Positions 46,471 through 54,628 of a DNA stretch of 64,000 nucleotides are shown piece after piece (within the stretch, counting starts at the first letter, position 1; every line of letters begins with the position of its first letter). The position numbers and the translations under genes were made by a program. Origin of the DNA: SHVZ01 sp041906305 (lineage in GTDB: Bacteria > Pseudomonadota > Alphaproteobacteria > SHVZ01). The stretch spans positions 248,001-312,000 of the forward strand of contig JAYRJL010000004.1 in the NCBI GenBank assembly GCA_041906305.1. Reading direction: 5' to 3'. The notes beneath the pieces were generated by a model. That model saw only the letters and a list, made by a program, of their open reading frames with translations, had not been told where the DNA came from and made no database searches.

Positions 46471-47502
46471 ATGGAATACCGGCTGCTCGGCGGCTCGGGC
46501 TTCAGCGTGCCCGCGCTCAGCTTCGGTACGGCGACCTTCGGCGGCGGCAACGAGCACCTGCGCGTCTGGGGCGCCACCCAGGTCGGCGAGGCCAAGCGCA
46601 TGATCGACATGTGCCTCGATGCCGGCGTCACGCTGTTCGACAGCGCCGACGCGTATTCGGAGGGAATGGCCGAGGACATCCTCGGCCAGGCGCTGGCCGG
46701 CCGCCGCGACAAGGTCCTGGTCTCGACCAAGGCGATGTTCCGCATGGGCCCGGCGGCGAACGACATCGGCACCTCCCGTCACCACCTGATGGCGGCGATC
46801 GACGCCAGCCTGAAGCGGCTTCGCACCGATTATGTCGACCTCTGGCAGATGCACACCTTCGACGCGCTGACGCCGATCGAGGAGACGATGCGCGCGCTCG
46901 ACGACATCGTGCGGGCCGGCAAGGTCCGCTACATCGGCTGCTCGAACTATTCCGGCTGGCATCTGATGAAGTCGCTGGCGGTCGCCGACCGCTACGGCTG
47001 GAGCCGCTACGTCGCGCATCAGGCCTACTACTCGCTTGTTGGGCGCGACTACGAATGGGAACTGATGCCGCTCGGGCTGGCAGAGAAGGTCGGCTGCATC
47101 GTGTGGAGCCCGCTCGCCGGCGGCAAGCTCAGCGGCAAGATCACGCGCGACAAGCCGGCGCCGGCAGGAACGCGCGTCGCGGTCCAGGGCGCCAACGGCC
47201 CGCAGATCCCGGACGAGCAGTTCTACGAGATCATGGACGTGCTGCAGGATCTGGCGAAGGAGACGGGCCGCAGCGTTTCGCAGGTCGCGCTGAACTGGGT
47301 GCTTCGGCGCCCGACCGTCTCGTCGGTGGTGATCGGCGCGCGCAACGAGGCGCAGCTGAAGGACAATCTCGGCGCCGCCGACTTCGTCCTCTCGCCCGAG
47401 CAGATCCGGCGCCTGGATACCGTGAGCGAGCGCCCGCCCGCCTATCCCTACTGGCACCAGCGCAAGCCGCTCGCGGTCGTGCGCAATCCGGTGCCGGTGT
47501 GA
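46471..47502 (+). CDS. Aldo/keto reductase
   Basis: A 343-residue NADPH-dependent oxidoreductase with the AKR tetrad Asp57, Tyr62, Lys87 and His128 (TLFDSADAYSEG, VLVSTK, WQMHTF), plus IGCSNYSGW and the cofactor segment SSVVIGARNEAQLKDNLGA. It resembles the AKR11/12-like group; its substrate is unknown. GAC-rich sequence before the ATG gives a weak ribosome site (AAGGACCAGAG). Confidence 0.93.
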   Translation: MEYRLLGGSGFSVPALSFGTATFGGGNEHLRVWGATQVGEAKRMIDMCLDAGVTLFDSADAYSEGMAEDILGQALAGRRDKVLVSTKAMFRMGPAANDIGTSRHHLMAAIDASLKRLRTDYVDLWQMHTFDALTPIEETMRALDDIVRAGKVRYIGCSNYSGWHLMKSLAVADRYGWSRYVAHQAYYSLVGRDYEWELMPLGLAEKVGCIVWSPLAGGKLSGKITRDKPAPAGTRVAVQGANGPQIPDEQFYEIMDVLQDLAKETGRSVSQVALNWVLRRPTVSSVVIGARNEAQLKDNLGAADFVLSPEQIRRLDTVSERPPAYPYWHQRKPLAVVRNPVPV

Positions 47503-47568
47503 GGTGGGGCCGTCCCGATCGGACGGCTCGGTTGACTTCACAAATTGCGCCTCGGCATAGTCTCGCGC

Positions 47569-48882
47569 ATGGCTTTTACTCTTCTGCTGTCCGGCGACTC
47601 GATCCTCCAGCGCCGGTTGAACAGCCGTGACGACGCCGAGCTCAAGCCGCTTTTCGACAAGGTTCGCGCGGCCGATGTCGCCTTCACCAATCTGGAAGTG
47701 CTCGCCAACGACTATCGCGGCGACCCCGCGCTCGAGAGCGGCGGCTCCCATTTCGGCGCGCCGGCCTGGGTGCTCGACGAACTGGTGACGGCCGGTTTCG
47801 ACCTCTTCGCCGCGGCCACCAACCATGCGCTCGACTATTCGATCTCTGGCCTCGTGCACACGATCGAGGCCCTGGAGGGACGGGGGCTTTCGTTCGCGGG
47901 CGTCGGGCGCAATCTCGAGGACGCCAGGCGACCCTGCTATCACACTTCCCCGGCCGGGACCGTGGCGATGATCTCCGTCTGCTCGACCTTCGCCAAGGGC
48001 AACGAAGCGGGTGCGCAGCGCCCAGACCTGCCGGGCCGTCCTGGATTGAACCCGCTCCATGCCGAAACCGTTTACGAGCTCACCGAACAGCAGCTCGCCC
48101 ATGTGCGCGAGATCGCGGAGGTCACCGGCATCGAGGCGGAGCGCCAGCAGAGGATCAAGGCGGGCGGTGCGTTCCCGCTCGCCGATTCCACGCTCTTTCC
48201 GCTCGGCGATCTGAAGTTCAGGTCGGCCAATCGCGCCCAGGTGCGCACGACACCCAATGCCAAGGACGTGGCCGCGATCAGGCGCTGGGTCGAGGAGGCG
48301 CGGGGGCTCGCCGACCTCGTGATGGTGAGCCTGCACGCGCACGAGCAGCTCGGCGACAAGGAGGTGCCGGCCGAGTTCATCGGCACCTTCGCGCGCGAGA
48401 TGATCGATGCGGGCGCCGACCTCGTCGCCGGCCACGGGCCGCATCTGCTGCGTGGCCTGGAACTCTACAAGGGCAAGCCGATCTTCTACAGCCTGGGCAA
48501 TTTCATCGGCCAGAACGAGCTCGTCGCCAAAATCCCCGCCGACGGCTACGACCGATTCCGCGCCGAGCCCGACCTCAAGCCGGGACAGGTCTACCAGAAG
48601 CGTACGGAAGGCGACCAGAAGGGCTTCCCGGCCGACCAGCGCTACTGGGAAGCGGTCGTCCCCACGCTCAGCTTCGAGAGCGACGCGAACGGGCGGAAGA
48701 CGTTGCGTGCGATCGAGCTGACGCCGATCTCGCTCGGCTGGAAGGACGCACGCCATCGCCGCGGGCGTCCCCGCCTCGCCGGGCGGGAAGAAGGAACCGC
48801 GATCCTCCGGCGTTTCGCCGATCTCTCACGGCCGTTCGGCACCGAGCTTTGCGACGAAGGCCGATCGGTCAGGCTGTCCTGA
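47569..48882 (+). CDS. CapA-family (PGA_cap) metallophosphatase-like protein
   Basis: A 437-residue protein of the PGA_cap fold: TLLLSGDSILQRRL at the start, FTNLEVLAND, FAAATNHALDYSISGL, VMVSLHAHEQLGDKEVP, and AGHGPHLLRGLELYKGKPIFYSLGNFI, the metal-binding histidine motifs. In CapA/PgsA the domain aids poly-glutamate export; here no signal peptide or cap genes exist, so a cytoplasmic phosphoesterase role is as likely. I start at MAFTLLL; eight upstream codons in frame are unsupported. The PatB-like gene follows after 15 nt. Confidence 0.88.
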   Translation: MAFTLLLSGDSILQRRLNSRDDAELKPLFDKVRAADVAFTNLEVLANDYRGDPALESGGSHFGAPAWVLDELVTAGFDLFAAATNHALDYSISGLVHTIEALEGRGLSFAGVGRNLEDARRPCYHTSPAGTVAMISVCSTFAKGNEAGAQRPDLPGRPGLNPLHAETVYELTEQQLAHVREIAEVTGIEAERQQRIKAGGAFPLADSTLFPLGDLKFRSANRAQVRTTPNAKDVAAIRRWVEEARGLADLVMVSLHAHEQLGDKEVPAEFIGTFAREMIDAGADLVAGHGPHLLRGLELYKGKPIFYSLGNFIGQNELVAKIPADGYDRFRAEPDLKPGQVYQKRTEGDQKGFPADQRYWEAVVPTLSFESDANGRKTLRAIELTPISLGWKDARHRRGRPRLAGREEGTAILRRFADLSRPFGTELCDEGRSVRLS

Positions 48883-48897
48883 AGAAAGTGAAGATGC

Positions 48898-50112
48898 ATG
48901 TTCGACTTTGACCGCGTCATCGAACGCCGAGGCACCCACTCGACCAAATGGGACATGATCGCCAAGCTGTCCGGCATCCAGGCGGCGGATGCGCTGCCGA
49001 TGTGGGTTGCCGACATGGATTTCGCGGCACCTCCCGGTGTCACCGCGGCTCTCATGGAGGAGGTGCAGCGGGCGACGCACGGCTACTACGCCGACACCGG
49101 CAGCTGGGCGGCGGCTCTCGCCGAGTGGATGCGGCGCAGGCATCGGCTCACCTTGGACCCGGCCTGGGTTTCGCAGACGCCGGGCATCGTCTCGGGCCTC
49201 GGGCTGATCCTGCAGGCGATCACGGAACCCGGCGACGAGGTGATCCTGTTCCCGCCGGCCTACCATGCCTTCCGGAAGATCATCCTGGCCAACGACCGGT
49301 GCATCCTCGATGCCCCGCTGGTCGAGACCGACGGCCGCTACCGCATGGATCTGGCGGCGCTGAAGGCGAAGCTCACACCGCGCTCGAAGGTGGTGTTCTA
49401 CTGCAATCCGCATAACCCCGGCGGCACGGTCTGGACCGCGGAGGAGACGCGGGCGCTCGCCGCCTTCTGCGCCGAGCACGACCTGATCCTGGTATCCGAC
49501 GAGATCCATTGCGATCTGATGCTGGGCGGTTCCGTGCACGTGCCGGCGCTCACCGCCGCGCCGGAATTCGCCGACCGCATCATCACCTGCCTCGCCGCCA
49601 CCAAGACGTTCAACCTCGCCGGCGCCCATGTCGGCGCCTGCGTCACGTCCAACCCAGCGCTCAAGCAGAAGCTCGATCAGCGGATCATGGCGAGCGGGCT
49701 CAGCTCCTACAACAGCTTCGGCATGATCGCGACCGAGGCGGCGTGGCGGACCGGCGAGGCATGGCTCGACGCGCTGCTCCCCTATCTCACCAGCAATCGC
49801 GACCGGCTCGAATCCAGCATCCGGCAGTCGGTCCCGGGCGCGCGGCCGATGCGGCTCGAGTCCACCTATCTCGCCTGGGTGGATTTCTCGGGCACCGGGC
49901 TCGCGCCTGAGGACGTGGCGGAGCGCGTGAAGAGCCGCGCCCGGATCTTCGCTAGCCCCGGAGAGCAGTTCGGTCCCGGCGGGGCGAGCTGGCTCAGGCT
50001 CAACTTCGCCATGCCGCGGCCCTTGCTGGACGAGGCCCTCGGGCGGCTCGCCGCCGCGTTCGACGACCTGCGCACGACGACGCGAAGCGAGCGCGCGCCA
50101 TCCCGTATGTAG
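48898..50112 (+). CDS. PatB/MalY-like PLP-dependent C-S lyase
   Basis: A 404-residue fold-type I PLP enzyme. The start FDFDRVIERRGTHSTKWD and LPMWVADMDF are typical of the MalY/PatB group of cystathionine beta-lyases. The PLP lysine is Lys236 (AATKTFNLAG), with Asp201 (VSDEIHCDL) and Asn170/Pro171 (YCNPHNPGG) holding the cofactor. It probably cleaves C-S bonds or acts as aminotransferase. It follows the CapA-like gene closely and is likely cotranscribed. Confidence 0.92.
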   Translation: MFDFDRVIERRGTHSTKWDMIAKLSGIQAADALPMWVADMDFAAPPGVTAALMEEVQRATHGYYADTGSWAAALAEWMRRRHRLTLDPAWVSQTPGIVSGLGLILQAITEPGDEVILFPPAYHAFRKIILANDRCILDAPLVETDGRYRMDLAALKAKLTPRSKVVFYCNPHNPGGTVWTAEETRALAAFCAEHDLILVSDEIHCDLMLGGSVHVPALTAAPEFADRIITCLAATKTFNLAGAHVGACVTSNPALKQKLDQRIMASGLSSYNSFGMIATEAAWRTGEAWLDALLPYLTSNRDRLESSIRQSVPGARPMRLESTYLAWVDFSGTGLAPEDVAERVKSRARIFASPGEQFGPGGASWLRLNFAMPRPLLDEALGRLAAAFDDLRTTTRSERAPSRM

Positions 50113-50211
50113 AACGTCACCGGGGCGGCTCCGTCCGCGCCTGACGGAACGGACGGAGACCGCTTCGGCGCATCGAGGTCCGTGACCTGGAGCAAGACGC
50201 CGGGTATTCGC

Positions 50212-50775
50212 TCATTCGCGCCGCTTGAGGCCGGTGACCATCGCCCGGATCAAGTTCTCGCGTTGCTCGAGGCTGGTAACCAGCACGCCCACCACATGGA
50301 CGACGATCAGGACCACGGTCCCGCTCGCGAGAACCTCGTGAACTTCCTCGACCCATTTCGCGCCCCAGAAGGCATCGGTCGTCATCATGATTCCCGTGGC
50401 GGCCGTCAAAGCCAGGGCGGCGAGCAATGCCACGACCATGGCGCCGCCCGCAGGATTGTGCCCGACGTACCGGCGTGCTCGTAGCACGGCAACGTCCGCC
50501 AGATAGGCGAGCACCTCTCGCGGCGGGCGAACGAAATGGCTGAATCGGGCCGTATCAGGTCCCACGAGGCCCCAACCTACCCGCATCACCACGAGCGCTG
50601 CGATCGCGTAGCCCGCAGCTATATGCACCTTCTCGACTTCGTCCCCCGTCGCAAAGGCGATGACGAACAGGACCGCGAGTGACCAGTGGAACACACGCAC
50701 GAAGCGGTCCCACACCTTGATCGTCGCCGGCGGCGTCACGCCGCCGGATCCGATCCTTTCATCGATGAAAGTCAT
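50212..50775 (-). CDS. Cytochrome b561-type membrane protein
   Basis: A 187-residue four-helix di-haem cytochrome b. Likely haem ligands are His30 (RVFHWSL), His51 (VEKVHIAAGY), His146 (VEEVHEVL) and His160 (IVVHVVGV); GHNPAGGAMV between helices 2 and 3 is conserved in the group that pairs with soluble cytochromes. It should shuttle electrons between the quinone pool and a periplasmic partner. It follows a PepSY gene by 11 nt, and a two-component operon lies divergently, suggesting one stress-controlled unit. Confidence 0.92.
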   Translation of the reverse strand: MTFIDERIGSGGVTPPATIKVWDRFVRVFHWSLAVLFVIAFATGDEVEKVHIAAGYAIAALVVMRVGWGLVGPDTARFSHFVRPPREVLAYLADVAVLRARRYVGHNPAGGAMVVALLAALALTAATGIMMTTDAFWGAKWVEEVHEVLASGTVVLIVVHVVGVLVTSLEQRENLIRAMVTGLKRRE

Positions 50776-50786
50776 GACCGTGACGG

Positions 50787-51065
50787 TCAGTTCCGGCCGA
50801 CGATATCGCCGGTCGCGGGATCGACGAAAAGCTCGGACTTGGCGCCCTTGGCGTCGCGGACGTAGAACTCGCCACAGGCGTTCTTCACCTTCGACTTTTC
50901 GACCTTGTAGCCGAGCGCTTCCACCTTGGCCTTGAGCGCCTCGGCAGACAGCCAGCCAGCCTCCGGGGACGTGGTGCAGGGACGGCCGAAGCTTCCCGCC
51001 TCGGCCATGCCGGCGGCAGCGACCAGGGCGGCCATGGCTGCGGCCGAAATCAGGGCTTTACGCAT
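50787..51065 (-). CDS. Periplasmic PepSY-like protein
   Basis: A 92-residue exported protein: signal peptide (ALISAAAMAALVAAAGMAEA) and a PepSY_2-like domain with AGWLSAEALKAKVEALGYKV, CGEFYVRDAKG and ELFVDPATGDIVG. Two cysteines (residues near 30 and 65) may form a disulfide. PepSY domains modulate partner proteins; its partner is probably the cytochrome b encoded 11 nt downstream. GAGGAGAAG before the ATG at 51065 decides the start. Confidence 0.88.
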   Translation of the reverse strand: MRKALISAAAMAALVAAAGMAEAGSFGRPCTTSPEAGWLSAEALKAKVEALGYKVEKSKVKNACGEFYVRDAKGAKSELFVDPATGDIVGRN

Positions 51066-51128
51066 ATTCTTCTCCTCGGGTGGGCGCCGCACAGCGCGGC
51101 GGAACGGCGCCACATTGCCCAAGTCGGG

Positions 51129-51167
51129 CTGACAGACTCCTGTTGATCTATGTCAGCGTCCTGTCAG
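51129..51167. promoter_or_regulatory. Candidate response-regulator box between divergent PepSY operons
   Basis: TGTCAG-CGTCC-TGTCAG (51151-51167) is a direct repeat with an 11-nt period, the spacing used by OmpR/PhoP-type regulators, and an inverted copy CTGACAG lies at 51129-51135. The gap separates the PepSY/b561 operon from the PepSY/two-component operon, so one site could control both. Confidence 0.65.
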
Positions 51168-51191
51168 GCGGCTGGCGCCACACTTGTTTGA

Positions 51192-51509
51192 ATGACCCAT
51201 CCATCCTTGCGCGCAGCCGCGGCGATCCTGACGGCGGCAGTCCTCGTTATCTTGCCGCACGCGACATCGGCCGACGCGACGAGCCAGAACGATCTCAGGC
51301 GCGCGGTCGAAAGGGGGGAAATACGCCCCCTCTCGCAGATTCTGGAATCGCTCCGCGGAAAGGTGCCCGGCGAGGTGGTCCGGGTGGAGGTCGAGCGCAG
51401 GAAGGGTCGCTGGCTCTACGAATTCCGGGTCATCGGCCCCAACGGCCGGCTTCTCGAAGTGCACGTAGATGCGAGCAGCGGCGAGATCGAGCGGCAGAAG
51501 GAGAAGTGA
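51192..51509 (+). CDS. Periplasmic PepSY-domain protein
   Basis: A 105-residue exported protein with a signal peptide (ILTAAVLVILPHATSA) and one PepSY domain: IRPLSQILESLRGKVPGEVV, RRKGRWLYEFRVIGPNGRL, and the closing VHVDASSGEIE. It may modulate the sensor kinase encoded two genes downstream. Its TGA overlaps the response regulator start (TGATG), giving translational coupling. Confidence 0.88.
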   Translation: MTHPSLRAAAAILTAAVLVILPHATSADATSQNDLRRAVERGEIRPLSQILESLRGKVPGEVVRVEVERRKGRWLYEFRVIGPNGRLLEVHVDASSGEIERQKEK

Positions 51510-52174
51510 TGCGCGTTCTGCTGGCGGAGGACGATCGGCGGATCGCCGCCGATGTCCAGCGAGCGCTCGAGGCCGCCGGCTACGTCGTCGACGTCGCTGT
51601 CGACGGCGAGGATGCCTGGTTCCGCGGCGATACGGAGGACTATGGCGCGATCGTCCTGGATCTCGGCCTTCCTCTCATGGACGGCCTTTCCGTGCTCAAG
51701 CGTTGGCGCGCCGGCGATCGCCGGACGCCCGTCCTGATCCTGACCGCGCGCGGCAGCTGGGCCGAGCGGGTCGACGGCATAGATGCCGGCGCCGACGACT
51801 ACCTGCCGAAGCCGTTTCAGATGGAAGAGCTGCTCGCGCGCCTGAGGTCGATCGTTCGTCGCTCGGCCGGGCATGCTTCCTCGTTGCTGAACGCCGGCGA
51901 GGTGACCCTCGACGAGCGCCAGATGAAGGTCAGCGTGCGCGGGGTTCCGGTCTCGCTCTCGCCGCTCGAGTATCGCCTCGTGGCCTATCTGCTGCGCCAT
52001 GCCGGCCGCGTCGTGACCCAGCAGGAGCTCGAGGAGAACGTATACGGCCACGCCGAGGACCATGGTTCCAACGTGCTGGAGGTCCTGGTCGGCCGGGTTC
52101 GCCGCAAGCTCGGTACGCCGCTGATCGAGACACGGCGGGGCTTCGGCTATCTCGTGCCGGGGCCGTCCGGATGA
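51509..52174 (+). CDS. OmpR-family response regulator
   Basis: A 221-residue regulator: receiver domain with phospho-acceptor Asp51 (IVLDLGLPLMDGL), conserved Lys in DDYLPKPFQ, and a C-terminal winged helix (VSLSPLEYRLVAYLLRHAGRVV, NVLEVLVGRVRRKLG). It should act on the direct repeat at 51151-51167. It sits between the PepSY gene and the kinase, overlapping both, so the three are one operon. Confidence 0.95.
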   Translation: MRVLLAEDDRRIAADVQRALEAAGYVVDVAVDGEDAWFRGDTEDYGAIVLDLGLPLMDGLSVLKRWRAGDRRTPVLILTARGSWAERVDGIDAGADDYLPKPFQMEELLARLRSIVRRSAGHASSLLNAGEVTLDERQMKVSVRGVPVSLSPLEYRLVAYLLRHAGRVVTQQELEENVYGHAEDHGSNVLEVLVGRVRRKLGTPLIETRRGFGYLVPGPSG

Positions 52175-53538
52175 GCCGCCGATCGCTGCGTCTGCGGCTG
52201 GTCGCCGGAGGGGTTGTCGCCATCCTGATGGCTCTGAGCCTGGCGGGCGCCGCCCTGACCTTGCTGTTCGAGCGGCACGTCGAGCGCACGCTCGCCGACG
52301 ACCTCGACTTCCAGGTGAAGCAGTTGGTCGGCGCGATCGAGGTCGATCCGGAGGAGAGGCTCACGGTCGCCCGCCCTCTTGGCGATCCGCGCTTCGCCGA
52401 ACCGTTGTCCGGACTGTATTGGCAAATCGATGCTGCCGATGGCCAGCAGCTTCGATCGCGGTCGTTGTGGGACACCGCATTGTCGCTTCCCGATGACGTT
52501 CCTCGCGCCGGTGAGCTGCATCGTCACGAGACGCACGGTCCCCTGGACCAACGTGTCCTGATTGCCGAGCGCGCCGTCGTCCTGACAATCGGCGGCAGGT
52601 TGCTGAGGGTGCGGGCCGCCGTTGCCGCCGATCTTGCCCGGGTGGCCGCGGCGCGCGCCGCCTTCGGCCGCGAACTGGCGGCCGCGCTCGCTATGCTTGG
52701 GGCTTTCCTTGTTGTGGCGACCGCGGTGCAGGTCGCCCTCGGGCTGCGCCCCCTCGACGCGTTGAGGCAGGGGATTGCCGATATCCGGACCGGACGGCAT
52801 CGGCGCCTCAGGCCGGCCGCTCCGAGCGAGGTGCAGCCGCTCGTCGAGGAGGTCAATGCGCTGCTCGACGCACAGGAGCAGCAGATCGAACGTTCGCGTC
52901 GCCGCGCCGCCGATCTCGCTCACGGGCTCAAGACGCCGCTCAGCGCGCTGTCCGCCGATGCCGGCCGGCTGCGGGCGCATGGCGAGCATGAACTGGCGCG
53001 CGACATCGAAGCGGTGGGCAAGGCGATGAGCCGCCAGGTCGATCGGGAACTGGCGCGGGCACGCATGCGCAACACACGGCCCGGAAGCGTCGTCGAACCG
53101 ACGCCGCTCGGTCCGCTGGTCGATGCCCTCATCGATACGCTCGCGCGCACGCCGGCCGGCGAGCACGTCTCCTTCGAGCGACGGATCGCAAAGGACATAT
53201 CGCTGCCCTTGGATCGGACCGACCTCGCCGAGGTCATCGGGAATCTCCTCGAGAATGCGGTTCGTCACGCGGCTTCCCAGGTACGCGTCACCGCCGGCTC
53301 AGGCACGGTAGGTCCCGTGGTCACCGTCGAGGACGACGGCCCGGGAATCCCCGCCGCCGTTCGAACCGCCGTGCTCCAACGCGGCATCAGGCTCGATCAA
53401 CGCGGAGACGGCGCCGGTCTCGGGTTCTCCATCGTGCTCGACGTACTCGATGGGTATGAATGGGAGCTAACTCTCGACGACTCGGATCTCGGAGGGCTCA
53501 AGGCCGCGATCGCGCCCATGATGGTTCGCTCCGACTAG
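52171..53538 (+). CDS. Sensor histidine kinase, PhoQ-like
   Basis: A 455-residue membrane kinase: first membrane helix (about 10-33), periplasmic sensor domain (34-165), second helix (167-190), HAMP, HisKA with His251 in ADLAHGLKTPLSAL, and the ATPase domain with NLLENAVRHA, EDDGPGIP and GDGAGLGFSI. The DLAHGLKTPL form is typical of the PhoQ-like class. The start ATG overlaps the regulator stop as ATGA. The sensed signal is unknown; the PepSY neighbour suggests a protein-modulated or metal/redox signal. Confidence 0.94.
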   Translation: MSRRSLRLRLVAGGVVAILMALSLAGAALTLLFERHVERTLADDLDFQVKQLVGAIEVDPEERLTVARPLGDPRFAEPLSGLYWQIDAADGQQLRSRSLWDTALSLPDDVPRAGELHRHETHGPLDQRVLIAERAVVLTIGGRLLRVRAAVAADLARVAAARAAFGRELAAALAMLGAFLVVATAVQVALGLRPLDALRQGIADIRTGRHRRLRPAAPSEVQPLVEEVNALLDAQEQQIERSRRRAADLAHGLKTPLSALSADAGRLRAHGEHELARDIEAVGKAMSRQVDRELARARMRNTRPGSVVEPTPLGPLVDALIDTLARTPAGEHVSFERRIAKDISLPLDRTDLAEVIGNLLENAVRHAASQVRVTAGSGTVGPVVTVEDDGPGIPAAVRTAVLQRGIRLDQRGDGAGLGFSIVLDVLDGYEWELTLDDSDLGGLKAAIAPMMVRSD

Positions 53539-53590
53539 GGCAGGAGCCGGACCCGGCTCGCTGGTGGTCGCCAGCGCCTTCCGTGCCTTT

Positions 53591-54526
53591 TTACTTCAGC
53601 GGCCGGAACACGCGGATAGAGGTCGCGTTCGGATCGCTGCTGATCTTGACTTGTGCCGTTCCGGGATAGAGCGAGCCGTCGGGTCCGATCGACAGCTGAT
53701 GGGCGGTGACTTCGACACGCCCGATGATGTTCCCGGTCGCCGGATCGAACTTGTAGATGTTGTTGGGAACCCGGTCCTTGCCCGTCGCCCGGTCGTGGGC
53801 GCTGGCATAGACCATGCCGTCGGGGCCGACCGCGATGCCGAACTGCTGGCCGCCGAAATGCTTCTCGCCGAGATACCTGCCGTCGGGATCGAACCACTGC
53901 GCGCGGCCGTTCTCGCGGTCGGCGACATAGACCGTGCCGTCGTCGGCGGTGGAGATGTCGTGGACGAGATGGAACTCCCCGGGGCCGGTGCCCGGCCTGC
54001 CCCATTCGCGCACCTTCCTGCCGTCGGCGGCATACTCGACGACGCGGGCATTGCAGTAGCCGTCGCCGACATAGAAATGCCCGTCCTTCCTGAAGGCGAC
54101 GCCGATCGCGCCGCAGAACAGCTTGTCGGGGAAGGGGATGTCGCCGACGCTCACCTCCAGCAGCACGTCGCCCTGCGGCGTGAGCTTCCGTACCATCGAG
54201 GTGTGCGCGTCGGCGGTCCAGAGATTGCCTTGGGGATCGATCTCGATGCCGTGCGGCATTGGGTCCATGCCCTTGCCGAAGGTGCGGAGCACATTGCCCT
54301 TGGCATCGATCACCACGATCGGATCCTGCAGCGTCTCCTTTCGCGGCCGGTGGTAGACGTAGATGTTTCCTTGGCTGTCCGCGGCGCTTGCGCTGATGAC
54401 GCCGAGCCTCTGCGCCGGCGCGATCTTCACCTCGACGGAGTCGAAAGGCAGCACGGGCGTCTTGGCGGCCAGCGCGCGCAGCGCCTCGGAATCCACAGAC
54501 TTGTCGCGCGTCATGGTGCCGGACAT
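53591..54526 (-). CDS. NHL-repeat protein of the peptidylglycine-amidating-lyase-like group
   Basis: A 311-residue six-bladed propeller. NHL repeats such as PHGIEIDPQGNLWTADA, GVAFRKDGHFYVGDGYCN and HDISTADDGTVYVADRENGR are seen, including the three histidines at matching blade ends that bind zinc in PAL enzymes. No signal peptide is present, unlike eukaryotic PAL. Bacterial relatives are generic NHL proteins; an actual lyase activity is not shown. It stands alone, convergent with the sensor kinase. Confidence 0.87.
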   Translation of the reverse strand: MSGTMTRDKSVDSEALRALAAKTPVLPFDSVEVKIAPAQRLGVISASAADSQGNIYVYHRPRKETLQDPIVVIDAKGNVLRTFGKGMDPMPHGIEIDPQGNLWTADAHTSMVRKLTPQGDVLLEVSVGDIPFPDKLFCGAIGVAFRKDGHFYVGDGYCNARVVEYAADGRKVREWGRPGTGPGEFHLVHDISTADDGTVYVADRENGRAQWFDPDGRYLGEKHFGGQQFGIAVGPDGMVYASAHDRATGKDRVPNNIYKFDPATGNIIGRVEVTAHQLSIGPDGSLYPGTAQVKISSDPNATSIRVFRPLK

Positions 54527-54628
54527 CTGATCCTCCGTTCGGGTCGTCGACGATAGGGCCGGACTGAAGGCATCGGCAACACCTGTTCCGAGAATGCCCG
54601 CTTCTGGCTAGAGCAGACGCGCCGACCG

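Noticed and set aside
46330..48756. 808-codon open frame on the minus strand
   Set aside because: It lies antisense to the aldo/keto reductase and CapA-like genes, both with full motifs, and its translation is Arg/Ala/Glu/Asp-rich low complexity typical of high-GC shadow frames.
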